The notes beneath the pieces were generated by a model. The model was not told the origin of the DNA, did not search any database, and saw nothing but the letters and a program-made list of their open reading frames with translations. 64,000 nt of DNA from Archaeoglobaceae archaeon (GTDB lineage Archaea; Halobacteriota; Archaeoglobi; Archaeoglobales; Archaeoglobaceae). A program made the translations under genes and the position numbers. The stretch is from positions 29,657 through 93,656 of the forward strand of contig JAMOPJ010000037.1 in assembly GCA_027064525.1 (NCBI GenBank), written 5' to 3'. Shown one piece after another: positions 29,788 to 37,591 of this stretch. How positions within the stretch are numbered: the stretch's first letter is position 1; each line of letters begins with the position of its first letter.

Positions 29788-29861
29788 TGGGGCCGCCGAG
29801 ATTTGAACTCGGGTCACCGGCTCCCGAAGCCGGGAGGATAACCAGGCTACCCTACGGCCCC
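29788..29861 (-). tRNA. tRNA-Pro (anticodon CGG)
   Basis: On the minus strand the sequence starts GGGGCCG and ends CGGCCCC plus discriminator A, forming a perfect 7-bp acceptor stem. The anticodon arm is CCGGC-TTCGGGA-GCCGG, giving anticodon CGG. A T-arm with GTTCAAATC is present. CCA is not encoded and no intron is seen. Its first 15 nt are also the last four codons and stop of rpoN. Confidence 0.95.
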
Positions 29862-30050
29862 ATGAAATCGGGCAAACTCCTTAATCACAGACTTATATGT
29901 TAGGAACATCCTCCTGCAGCAATATCTCTCTATGCCAAGTTCATCCAGTGCTTCCTTTGGTGATTTGCCTTCTTCCTCTACCTTCTTTCTGTATTCCTCA
30001 TATAGATGTCCAATTACAGCTCCACAGCTGAAGCAACGAACGGGAAACAT
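29847..30050 (-). CDS. rpoN: RNA polymerase subunit Rpo10 (N)
   Basis: Zinc-binding RNA polymerase subunit, 67 aa. The MFPVRCFSCGAVIG N-terminus and the RYCCRRMFL pair supply the four zinc cysteines. ATG 30050 is used; the frame extends to 30101 but that would overlap rps9. The terminal codons GGG GCC GTA GGG TAG are the first 15 nt of tRNA-Pro, an unusual overlap: RNase P processing of the tRNA would strip the stop codon from this message. Confidence 0.93.
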   Translation of the reverse strand: MFPVRCFSCGAVIGHLYEEYRKKVEEEGKSPKEALDELGIERYCCRRMFLTYKSVIKEFARFHGAVG

Positions 30051-30057
30051 AAATAAA

Positions 30058-30456
30058 TCACCTGTAGGATGTCTGTCTTCTCTTTCTCGCTCCTCTTCCA
30101 CCCTGCTTCTTTGGCTCCTTTCTTCTCACGTCGTTGACGAGTAAATATCTATCATACTGCAGATAAGCTTTTCTGAGCTCCTCATCACCGCTCCACTCGA
30201 CAAGCCCTCTCGCAATTGCTGTTCTCGCAGCTTCAGCTTGTCCCATAACTCCACCACCCTTAACGGTTACATCGATGTCCACATGCTTCGCAAGATCCTT
30301 TGCGATTATCAAAGGCTCCATTATGGTCATCCTCGCCAGCTCGGGCTGAAAGATCTCGATGGGGATCTTGTTTATCCTAACCCTCCCTATTCCGGGCCTA
30401 ACAACAGCCTTCGCAATGGCCGTCTTTCTCTTACCGCTCGTTATCACGATCTTCAT
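30058..30456 (-). CDS. rps9: Ribosomal protein uS9
   Basis: Small-subunit protein S9, 132 aa, with the typical start [20 protein letters not shown] and the basic C-terminal tail [17 protein letters not shown] that reaches the P-site tRNA. ATG 30456 gives the normal N-terminus and comes immediately after the rpl13 stop. Part of the conserved archaeal cluster rpl18e-rpl13-rps9-rpoN-rpoK. Confidence 0.96.
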   Translation of the reverse strand: MKIVITSGKRKTAIAKAVVRPGIGRVRINKIPIEIFQPELARMTIMEPLIIAKDLAKHVDIDVTVKGGGVMGQAEAARTAIARGLVEWSGDEELRKAYLQYDRYLLVNDVRRKEPKKQGGRGARKRRQTSYR

Positions 30457-30458
30457 AT

Positions 30459-30929
30459 TCACACACCCCTAAATCCCAAATACTTGCTCACATCCGCAAG
30501 GGTTACGAACTTGTCAGTCTTACAGACCTTCTCGTAGAGAGCACACTCAACAACTTCAAACTCCTTATCTTTAAGCTCCTCAGGAACACCCATGAAAACT
30601 CTGAGCCTTCTGTAGGCTTCTCTTCCCCTTCTGCTCTTCCAAGGTAACATACCTCTCACAGTCCTTTTGAAGATCTTTTCGGGATGTCTTGGGAAGTATG
30701 GACCTTTCTCCTTGCTACCCCTGTCGTATTTCTCCTTATACCTTTGGAAGACCATCTCTTTATCTCCCGTTATTATAGCTTTCTCTGCATTTACCACAAC
30801 TATCTTCTCGCCGTTGAGCAATCTCTTCGCGATTACGCTGCTTAACCTTCCAAGTATATGCCCTTCCGCGTTTATGACCTTGTAGTCATCACCCAACTGC
30901 TTTAGAACCCTCTTAATGTTCACGGTCAT
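30459..30929 (-). CDS. rpl13: Ribosomal protein uL13
   Basis: Large-subunit protein L13, about 156 aa. Recognised by [36 protein letters not shown] and [23 protein letters not shown] 30929 is preferred over 30938 because GGTGGT precedes it at the right spacing, directly after the end of rpl18e. Confidence 0.96.
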   Translation of the reverse strand: MTVNIKRVLKQLGDDYKVINAEGHILGRLSSVIAKRLLNGEKIVVVNAEKAIITGDKEMVFQRYKEKYDRGSKEKGPYFPRHPEKIFKRTVRGMLPWKSRRGREAYRRLRVFMGVPEELKDKEFEVVECALYEKVCKTDKFVTLADVSKYLGFRGV

Positions 30930-30939
30930 CGCAACCACC

Positions 30940-31317
30940 TTACGCCATTATCCTAACTCCTGAACCTGAAGGATTTGACTCAATCAATTCTTTAATCGTT
31001 ATACACTTGCCACCAGCCTCTGTGATCTTCTTCTTAGCCGTTTCGGAGAAGCTTAGCGCAGCGACGGTCACAGCTTTCGATATCTTACCTCCACCGAGCA
31101 CCTTGCCTGGAACGACTATCGTTTCTCCATCATTAGCGTATCTCTGTATCTTTGCTACATTAACTTCTGCATAAAGTCTTTTTGGCTTAGCCAACCTTTC
31201 AGCTATGTCTTTCCATATCGGAGCATCGTTCATCGCTGAAGCCTTAAGTAGCTCATCGATCAGCCTGACGAGGTTCGGATTGGACTTTTTCTTTACCCGC
31301 TTTCTTATTTTGCTCAT
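30940..31317 (-). CDS. rpl18e: Ribosomal protein eL18
   Basis: Archaeal/eukaryal L18e, 125 aa; KSNPNLVRLIDELLKASAM, IWKDIAERLAKPKR and VVPGKVLGGGKISKAVTVAA are diagnostic. First gene of the ribosomal-RNA polymerase cluster; an AT-rich ATATTTAAAT about 20-30 bp upstream is the likely TATA box. The 120 bp between it and rfcL hold only a 30-codon frame with no support. Confidence 0.95.
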   Translation of the reverse strand: MSKIRKRVKKKSNPNLVRLIDELLKASAMNDAPIWKDIAERLAKPKRLYAEVNVAKIQRYANDGETIVVPGKVLGGGKISKAVTVAALSFSETAKKKITEAGGKCITIKELIESNPSGSGVRIMA

Positions 31318-31438
31318 AGCAGAGAATCGCTGTAGGATGGATATTTAAATGTTCCTCCACTATAATTCATCTGCATGTGTGAGCGTTGCAAGCTTACGTA
31401 TATCCCGAAACTGGTAAAGCTATGGAATGAGGACAGCG

Positions 31439-32926
31439 TTAGCCGAAGAAATCCTCAAGCGTGGTAACTCCGCTTGGCTTTTCTTCTCTCTTTTTCTTTC
31501 TTGTAGTCTTCTTTTTCTTTTTCTCGGCCTTCTTCTCCTTTGATTTCCCCTCTTCAGCCTTTTTCAATCTTTCCTCTATCTCTTTCTCGACCTCCTCAGC
31601 TGAAGCTTTCTCCTCTACTGATTCTTCCTCAACTCTATGTAGCTTGTGCTTTCTTATGAACTCCTTTATCTCCTTAGCTCTTTTCTCGTTACCTGTGATC
31701 AGAGCCAATTCCTCCTCAGTAAAATCGTAGAATGCAGCAACGCTCGCAGCAGTCTTTATATCTGCCTTACTGAGGAGTGCTCTGATGTAGCCGAACATCT
31801 CTGTGGAGGCTTTCCTCTTAGACATGTGCGAATACTTCGCGATTTTCTCCAGAATCTTCCTAAACTTTTCCCTTCTATCCTTGAACTGGATGAGAAGTTG
31901 CCAGATGTTCGGTTTCTGGTATCTCGTCCAGCCCCCTTTCGCCTTGCTCTTAACCTGCTGAACTCCGACAGTCATCAGATAGCTCGCATACCTCCAAAGT
32001 CTGTAGAACTGTCTCCTCCTAACCCTTCCCAAGAACATGTCAGCCCTTGAGAGAACAAGATAAGCTTTGAGCAGATCTTCTCCCTCGTATTCGAGCGGGA
32101 GATTCTCGTCTATCCAGACTATGAAATCTTCCGGCGATTCATCCAAGAGCATAGCTTCGCCGTAAACTGCGGGATTGAACGTCTTAAAGATCTTCTGCAT
32201 TACCTTGAATACATCTGTCTCCTGAGTTCTCTTAGCAACGATAACATCCTCAAGCTTTATCTCCTTCTTGCCTTCCGCAATAGCCTGCAGATCGTTTATA
32301 GCTGCTCTTAGATCTCCTCCTGCATTTCTCGCTATTGCTTCAAGAGCTCTCTTGTCAGCTTTGATGCCTTCAGCCGCACAAATTCTCTCCAAAACCTTTA
32401 CGATCTGTCTAACATCTAACCTCTTGAACGTTATCATCTCACAGAGGTTCCTGAGTTCCGGAGAGAGGTTGTATGGGTCGTTTGCTGTCAAAATGAGGGG
32501 TTGTCTTGGTTGTCTCTTGAGCAATCGGATTAAGGCACCTTCCCCACCGAAATCCTCCTTCTTGTGAATGTTATCGACTTCATCCAAAATTATGAGCTTG
32601 AGCCTGCCAGATTTAGATGAGAAAAACTCACCTTCATCGCTTAGCGTTTCGGTGAAAGCAGCCTCACCAACTATCTTTCTAATAATCTGCCAATTTCGTT
32701 GATCACTCGCGTTAAGCTCAACTACTTCCCAACCGAAGGTGTTCGCTAACGCAAGTGCAAGAGAAGTCTTACCAACACCCGGAGGACCGGCTAAAAGCAG
32801 AGGTTTTTGCGGAATGCCTTCCTCCCACTTTTTAGCCCACATAACAACCTTCTCAATTATATCACGAGGAGCTACAACTTCCTTAATCGTCTTAGGTCTG
32901 TATTTCTCGACCCAGAGTTCTGGCAT
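31439..32926 (-). CDS. rfcL: Replication factor C large subunit
   Basis: Clamp loader AAA+ subunit, 495 aa, that loads PCNA at primer ends. It starts LWVEKYRPKTIKEVVAP, with Walker A LLAGPPGVGKTSLALAL, Walker B LIILDEVDNI and the sensor region GGDLRAAINDLQAI. After a lysine/glutamate-rich linker of some 60 residues, the extreme C-terminus GVTTLEDFFG is a PCNA-interacting (PIP-like) motif. The small subunit gene is not in the window. Confidence 0.96.
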   Translation of the reverse strand: MPELWVEKYRPKTIKEVVAPRDIIEKVVMWAKKWEEGIPQKPLLLAGPPGVGKTSLALALANTFGWEVVELNASDQRNWQIIRKIVGEAAFTETLSDEGEFFSSKSGRLKLIILDEVDNIHKKEDFGGEGALIRLLKRQPRQPLILTANDPYNLSPELRNLCEMITFKRLDVRQIVKVLERICAAEGIKADKRALEAIARNAGGDLRAAINDLQAIAEGKKEIKLEDVIVAKRTQETDVFKVMQKIFKTFNPAVYGEAMLLDESPEDFIVWIDENLPLEYEGEDLLKAYLVLSRADMFLGRVRRRQFYRLWRYASYLMTVGVQQVKSKAKGGWTRYQKPNIWQLLIQFKDRREKFRKILEKIAKYSHMSKRKASTEMFGYIRALLSKADIKTAASVAAFYDFTEEELALITGNEKRAKEIKEFIRKHKLHRVEEESVEEKASAEEVEKEIEERLKKAEEGKSKEKKAEKKKKKTTRKKKREEKPSGVTTLEDFFG

Positions 32927-32962
32927 CGATTAAATTTCGAATTGGATGTTATAAAACTATTG

Positions 32963-33547
32963 TCATCGTCTGATAATATCTCGGAAGAAGAACCAAGCTG
33001 AGAAAACACCCATTGAAATACCAACCCCTATGCTCAATCCCCAAGCGAGTGCGGACTTTATCTCGTGAGAGAGATTTGTAACGTCTATCAACAGCACTAT
33101 AACTATGAACAGCATTATCAGCGTCATGAAACTTTTCATTTTCTCTTCAACCGCTATTTTTTCCGCTATTCTACTCACGGTAACGAATACAACCGCTATG
33201 AGAAAGACTACACTGACAACTCTTCCAAAGTAGTCGAGAACGGCGTTTATGGTATCCACCCACTCTGGAAAGGCTACGCTTGAAATCGAGTATAGAGCGG
33301 TTAGAGCTATTGCAACGTTAACTATACCGAGGATAAGAGAAGTAAACGATATGGACATTCCTACATACTTTTTAAACGGTTTAAAAAGCTCTTCAATTTT
33401 CACGATCTCAAATATCTTTGACAGCACTCTGTTAAGTATTATCGCGATCACGAAGAATATACATACGAGTATTATGGAGAGTATGAGCTTTGGAATTAGG
33501 AATTCTATATCCCTAAGCGCTCTTATTACAGCTTCCTCGATGTTCAT
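32963..33547 (-). CDS. Membrane protein, unknown (MscS-like transmembrane arrangement)
   Basis: 194 aa with about five hydrophobic spans: residues roughly 17-40, 65-85, 108-128, 138-156 and 166-188. The pattern of a leading charged segment, long helices and RVVSVVFLIAVVFVTVSRIAEKI recalls the transmembrane part of small mechanosensitive channels, but no conserved pore motif is evident. It overlaps the upstream transporter-like gene by 4 nt and so forms an operon with it. Confidence 0.55.
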   Translation of the reverse strand: MNIEEAVIRALRDIEFLIPKLILSIILVCIFFVIAIILNRVLSKIFEIVKIEELFKPFKKYVGMSISFTSLILGIVNVAIALTALYSISSVAFPEWVDTINAVLDYFGRVVSVVFLIAVVFVTVSRIAEKIAVEEKMKSFMTLIMLFIVIVLLIDVTNLSHEIKSALAWGLSIGVGISMGVFSAWFFFRDIIRR

Positions 33548-34830
33548 AAGGAAAGATAGTAAGCGACTCGGTATAAAAATGTAAGCAGGAGGAAAACAGA
33601 GAACAAGACCGATAACCTCAGCGCAAGCAAAGCTGTTTCCTTGGCAACAGTGGTTGAGAATGTATAGCCCGAAATTGTAACGTTGTAGACGATCCTTGAA
33701 TATACCTTCGCCTTCTCAACATCCACCGCAACCTCGGGAATAGCCAAAAGCGATATCGTAAGAGCGATCAGGAACAGTGCTGAAGCTATAATGAACATCT
33801 TGAAGATATCTCCTACCATAAGGGCTAAAGCCATTCCTAAAAGCTGAGAAAATGCATATGCAAACGCTAAAAAGAATGCTAAGACATCTCTCGCTTTGGA
33901 TAGCTCTGCGAACAGAAAACTTGCAAGAATGCTTGAACCGTTTGTTGAGAACGCGTATAGAATAGCTATCGGGACATGCAATTCAGGCTGCTTTGTAAGG
34001 ATTATTAGGAAAGGTGTGATAGAGGCTGTTAATATTGCGATTCTGTAACTTCCGTAACTTCTCTTAGCCCAGAAAATCGGTGCAACTATTGTCGTTGCTG
34101 TTTGAGTCATGCTGAGAAGAGCCGCAAAATAGTCCTTTGCATGTAGGTTCCAAATTAGATGTGGTGTCCAGATGGCACCCACTATTGCTGTGGCAGAAGA
34201 TAATACAACCAAGAACAGGAAGACGTTGACGGATCTGATTCTGATTTCCTCATCGATCGGTGTTATTCTAATCGCGCCTATATCGGCCATCGTTAGCAGA
34301 ACGCTTGAGATGATACCGACAGATGCCGCAATTGCATAGAGGAATATATACTTCTCTACACCGCTGATCGACACCAAAACGAGTATTGACGTTATCGATC
34401 CTATCAGGTTTGAGAATGAGCCGAGGGACGATCTCAGATACAAGGTTCTCTTTATCTCGGAGGTTTCAAGAGAGTATATCGCCAAGCTTATCAGCGAGGA
34501 AGTTGGGACTGTCATCAGAACGGCTAGTGTATAGCATATCGGCAGGATATTCAGGAAATATGAAATTGGTATCAATCCCCAGAAAATCCTTTCGAGAGAA
34601 TGGAAAATTACGAGAAACTTTTTGATATCCTTTAGCAGGATGTGTCTAAATCTGAACGATACGTAGGCTATCAGTGTTGCCAAGAGGTAAGCGTAGAGGT
34701 TTATCTTTACTATCTCTTGAATGGTAAATCCTACTGAGGCAAGAAAAATGGGGGCGATACTTCTCGTTATGTTGACGTAAAAACCAGCCATTAAAGCTTC
34801 TAAGACGAAGACTCTGCCATCTGTTTTCAT
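33544..34830 (-). CDS. MFS-like membrane transporter
   Basis: 428-aa polytopic protein with about twelve hydrophobic helices, beginning EALMAGFYVNITRSIAPIFL. The overall arrangement suits a major facilitator: a charged loop between helices 6 and 7 (ADIGAIRITPIDEEIRIRSV). No specific substrate signature is visible. It is the upstream member of a two-gene operon with the small membrane protein at 32963. The final 40 residues form an extra hydrophobic pair (TALLALRLSVLFSVFLLLTF). Confidence 0.6.
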   Translation of the reverse strand: MKTDGRVFVLEALMAGFYVNITRSIAPIFLASVGFTIQEIVKINLYAYLLATLIAYVSFRFRHILLKDIKKFLVIFHSLERIFWGLIPISYFLNILPICYTLAVLMTVPTSSLISLAIYSLETSEIKRTLYLRSSLGSFSNLIGSITSILVLVSISGVEKYIFLYAIAASVGIISSVLLTMADIGAIRITPIDEEIRIRSVNVFLFLVVLSSATAIVGAIWTPHLIWNLHAKDYFAALLSMTQTATTIVAPIFWAKRSYGSYRIAILTASITPFLIILTKQPELHVPIAILYAFSTNGSSILASFLFAELSKARDVLAFFLAFAYAFSQLLGMALALMVGDIFKMFIIASALFLIALTISLLAIPEVAVDVEKAKVYSRIVYNVTISGYTFSTTVAKETALLALRLSVLFSVFLLLTFLYRVAYYLSL

Positions 34831-35322
34831 AATTTCCCTTTGGATTCTTTAGGATGGCTAATTTCAGGTTGATGTTATATTATTAGCTTGCATTGACCTA
34901 AGCTCCGGGATCGAGGATTGACTGTATTTTGATTGAGTGTTATAAAACGGTTGCTACAGACCTTCAAATAAGATAAATTTATTTTCTCGTCAATCTTCCC
35001 CAAAAGCTGAGCCAAAGCATCAATCTGGTTTTGGGAAATGAACTTTAAACACAACGATGCCAAAGTATTTTGGTGGGTATTCACAAAGTCATTCACTAAG
35101 TCGGAATAATCTCGTTAGTTAGTAACACAGCTTTTCTCTCATTTGCTAACCTTAATATATTTTATACTCTTTGCAATGCTCATACCAGAGGTAAGTAGTT
35201 CGAGAATTTCACTAATTTAATTTAAAAATTTATTTTAAATAATGATTTAAAATTTATTAAAATTTAATTATTAAAATAACATACAAAACCGTTAAGTAAA
35301 CCTAATCAAATAAGGGATTACG
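34831..35322. other. AT-rich gap before hicBA
   Basis: 492 bp without a convincing gene. A 73-codon minus-strand frame at 34875-35096 (with DALAQLLGKIDEKINL) has no recognisable homologue and no ribosome-binding site I can see; it may be a fragment of a decayed gene. From 35210 to 35285 the sequence is almost pure A/T, built from runs such as TTTAAAATTTATTAAAATTT, and probably contains the hicBA promoter. Confidence 0.4.
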
Positions 35323-35535
35323 ATGAAGTTTAAGGTAGTTCTTGAGGAGGCTGAAGAGGGAGGGTATGTTGTTTACGTTCCTGCATTGCCCGGATGTGTG
35401 TCTCAAGGCGAGACTAAGGAGGAAGCTCTGGAGAATATCAAAGAGGCTATAGAGGTTTACTTAGACATTGATGATGCTGAGATCGAAGCTGAAATCAAGG
35501 GTAAGAAGGCTGAAATCGTCGAGATTACGCTCTGA
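35323..35535 (+). CDS. hicB: HicB-type antitoxin
   Basis: 70 aa with the degenerate RNase H-like HicB fold: MKFKVVLEEAEEGGYVVYVP, ALPGCVSQGETKEEALENIK and a short acidic tail (DIDDAEIEAEI). HicB binds HicA and blocks its RNA cleavage. A purine-rich AAGGGA stands before the ATG. Here the antitoxin precedes the toxin. The stop at 35533-35535 is followed after one base by a 21-nt antisense CRISPR repeat. Confidence 0.85.
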   Translation: MKFKVVLEEAEEGGYVVYVPALPGCVSQGETKEEALENIKEAIEVYLDIDDAEIEAEIKGKKAEIVEITL

Positions 35536-35536
35536 C

Positions 35537-35557
35537 CTTTCAATCCTCTTTTCATTG
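35537..35557 (-). repeat. Solitary CRISPR repeat (antisense) between hicB and hicA
   Basis: On the minus strand, 21 consecutive bases match positions 3-23 of the 23-nt repeat used in both arrays, including the full ATTGAAAG handle. Only the first two bases (CT) differ. No other repeat copy or leader lies nearby. It fills almost the entire space between the hicB stop and the hicA start, so the hicBA mRNA carries a perfect anti-repeat just upstream of the hicA ribosome-binding region. Confidence 0.95.
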
Positions 35558-35566
35558 GTGGTTTGT

Positions 35567-35791
35567 GTGAAACTACCAGTAGTATCGGGAGAAGAAACGA
35601 TCAAAGCCCTCTGTAAGGCTGGGTTTAAAGTAGTAAGGCAGAAAGGCAGCCATGTTCGATTGGAAAAAAAGACGGAGAAAGGAACAATTAAGGTTACCGT
35701 TCCACTACATCCGATACTGAAAAAGGGAACTTTGAGGATAATACTAAAGCAGGCTGGGTTGGGTGTTGGGGAGTTCGTTAAGTTGCTTTGA
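35567..35791 (+). CDS. hicA: HicA-type mRNA interferase toxin
   Basis: 74 aa with the double-stranded RNA-binding-like HicA fold: SGEETIKALCKAGFKVVRQK, then GSHVRLEK with the catalytic histidine, and VTVPLHPILKKGTLRIILKQ. GTG 35567 is chosen; GTG 35558, directly after the repeat, would add three residues. Upstream GGTGG overlaps the end of the repeat. Reading frames that extend further upstream pass through hicB and the repeat and are not real. Function: cleaves mRNA when not held by HicB. Confidence 0.85.
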   Translation: MKLPVVSGEETIKALCKAGFKVVRQKGSHVRLEKKTEKGTIKVTVPLHPILKKGTLRIILKQAGLGVGEFVKLL

Positions 35792-36064
35792 TTTTTTTAC
35801 TTTTTTTACCCCAGATAGACTATTTTTCAAGAACGATTAATTATTATTAAATCCGCCAAATCTGATGAACTCTCACTAATTCCAATTATCTCGGATAAGA
35901 GATCTTTTTCCTCTAAATTTTTCATCAAATCATCATCTCATTTTTTATCTACGCTAATTTCTCGCAGGAAATAGCTCATCATCGGGTTTGTAAGATGAGG
36001 AAATCTTTGCGTGAGTGGGTTGATTTTATAATTTTTATAAAATTAATTGAATCAGAAATATGAG

Positions 36065-36892
36065 TCATTCGACCATCTCAACTCCGTAAACATTCTCAAC
36101 GTTCTCAACACAGATCTTGTAGATGAAATCCTCATCGAATCCGTGCTTCAGCAACTCCTTGACTTTTCTCGGAACGGTCTTTGGCCCTAACACTGCACCG
36201 GGCCGGCTTTTATCGTCTATGTAGTCCGTTTCGAGCATGAATCGATCACCCTGCTTTGCAGCTTCGAGCGCGTAATCGTTTAGGCATATGACTGAAGGAA
36301 ATATTCCAACCTCCTCGAACTCCTTTATTTTGGGCGGGGAGAAATGCTTCACGACCTTCTCTCTCTTCAATCCAACTTTATCTGCCATCTCTGCTATCTC
36401 CTTGATGCCTTCGAGCGTGTAGGATTCGGTGTGCAGTTGAACGGCACATCCGACATCCTTAGCCACCTCGAATGCGTGCATCATGACTTCATTGCTCAAA
36501 TCCCAGACCTCCTTTGGCACCTTGTAGTGCGGTCTTCCACTCTTTATCGCCACAGCCTTCCCTTCTTCGACGTATTTTCCTGCTATTTCGAGTGCTTCCT
36601 TCATTATCTCCGCCGCCCTCTTAAATCCAACTCTACCACCAATGATCGTGATTTCAGCCGGATGAACACCCAAAACGGCAAAAGCTCGAACTATCTTGTT
36701 GGCCTTATTGACCAAGCTTATGTGGGCATCGAACATCTTTTTGAAGTCCTCCCCCTTCGTAGGGCGAACGTTGTAGTGTTTGCTGAGCAGAGAAACCAAG
36801 AATACGTGCGTTCCGCCGGCATTTTTGAACTGCTCCAGAGCCTTCAGCCTTAGATGGTTGTAGAGATGCATGTGATCGTCCGTTATTATCAT
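36065..36892 (-). CDS. TatD-related metal-dependent hydrolase
   Basis: 275 aa amidohydrolase-type TIM barrel. The metal-binding start is TDDHMHLYNH (H-x-H), with later histidines in AVLGVHPAEI, CAVQLHTESYTLEG and KVVKHFSPPKIKEF, and a late aspartate in RFMLETDYIDD. It matches the archaeal TatD-like group rather than TatD DNase itself. Substrate unknown. It is flanked by AT-rich gaps on both sides and stands alone. Confidence 0.82.
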   Translation of the reverse strand: MIITDDHMHLYNHLRLKALEQFKNAGGTHVFLVSLLSKHYNVRPTKGEDFKKMFDAHISLVNKANKIVRAFAVLGVHPAEITIIGGRVGFKRAAEIMKEALEIAGKYVEEGKAVAIKSGRPHYKVPKEVWDLSNEVMMHAFEVAKDVGCAVQLHTESYTLEGIKEIAEMADKVGLKREKVVKHFSPPKIKEFEEVGIFPSVICLNDYALEAAKQGDRFMLETDYIDDKSRPGAVLGPKTVPRKVKELLKHGFDEDFIYKICVENVENVYGVEMVE

Positions 36893-37254
36893 GGAAAGGC
36901 GATCGGTTGTTGCGGTAGATTATCCTTATTGTTTTCAATTTAATTATTTAATTATAAATATAAAAATATTTATTGAATATTTATTTTTAATTCAGTTATG
37001 TGGTAAAATTCGCGGTAAATACGATCACTTATTCGGCCTATCTTCCTCAAACTTTGGAATACAACTTCCTCCATTGCCAACCCAAAACTTACAATCCCAG
37101 AAATTGCACTCAAATTTGTTTATTTCTCTTAATCTTTTTTGACAAAACATATCCATAGCATCTTACACACAAGGTTATTAAAACTTTCCTTACTTTCAAA
37201 GATTTCCTTGGAATTTTTTAACTATACTGATCCACCTTAAAAATTGGGATTAAC
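36893..37254. other. Gap between the TatD-like gene and the AbrB-like gene
   Basis: 362 bp. The first 130 bp are AT-rich, likely promoter for the TatD-like gene. Bases 37025-37156 contain a 43-codon minus-strand frame listed separately. The remainder shows a TATA-like GAATTTTTTAA about 45 bp before the AbrB-like start and nothing else recognisable. Confidence 0.4.
37025..37156 (-). CDS. Small cysteine-containing protein, hypothetical
   Basis: A 43-codon frame starting ATG at 37156 and ending TGA at 37025. The peptide has four cysteines, spaced as C near the start, then ECNFWDCKFW and GGSCIPKF, which looks like a small metal- or disulphide-stabilised protein and not random translation. A TATA-like TTTTAATAACC lies upstream at suitable distance. 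No family recognised; the evidence is only composition and promoter position. Confidence 0.35.
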   Translation of the reverse strand: MDMFCQKRLREINKFECNFWDCKFWVGNGGSCIPKFEEDRPNK

Positions 37255-37422
37255 ATGGATGATGCAAAAAGGGAAGTTTTAGGTCTAAGTAAAATAACAT
37301 ACAAATTCCAAATCACAATTCCAAAAAGAGTCAGGGAAGAATTTGGCCTTAAAGAAGGAGATGCAATCGTTTTCATCAAAGAAGGTAACAAACTAATACT
37401 CGTTAAAAGCACTGAAGTTTAA
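37255..37422 (+). CDS. AbrB/SpoVT-type DNA-binding protein
   Basis: 55 aa swapped-hairpin DNA-binding domain: ITYKFQITIPKRVREEFGLK followed by EGDAIVFIKEGNKLILVKS. Such proteins are transition-state regulators or antitoxins. No toxin partner follows; the next gene, nop5, starts 170 bp later. It therefore looks like a free-standing regulator or an orphan antitoxin. The ATG at 37255 is preceded by GGGAT. Confidence 0.75.
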   Translation: MDDAKREVLGLSKITYKFQITIPKRVREEFGLKEGDAIVFIKEGNKLILVKSTEV

Positions 37423-37591
37423 TTTTAACATAGGATTGGATCATTAATATAATATAAATCCAAACTTAAGATTGCATTCAAGTCGTTTCGTTAAATGTGG
37501 TAGAAGATAACCCAGAAATCAGCACATCGATTTCGACGATGCAACTATCCTTAACGCTAAGGTTTAATAGCTTGCAATGAAATCATAGGCC

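Noticed and set aside
31384..31476. 30-codon plus-strand ORF with a CxxC near its start, between rpl18e and rfcL
   Set aside because: Very short, no promoter, and its 3' half is antisense to rfcL.
34875..35096. 73-codon minus-strand ORF
   Set aside because: No recognisable domain, no clear ribosome-binding site, AT-rich context; at most a gene remnant.
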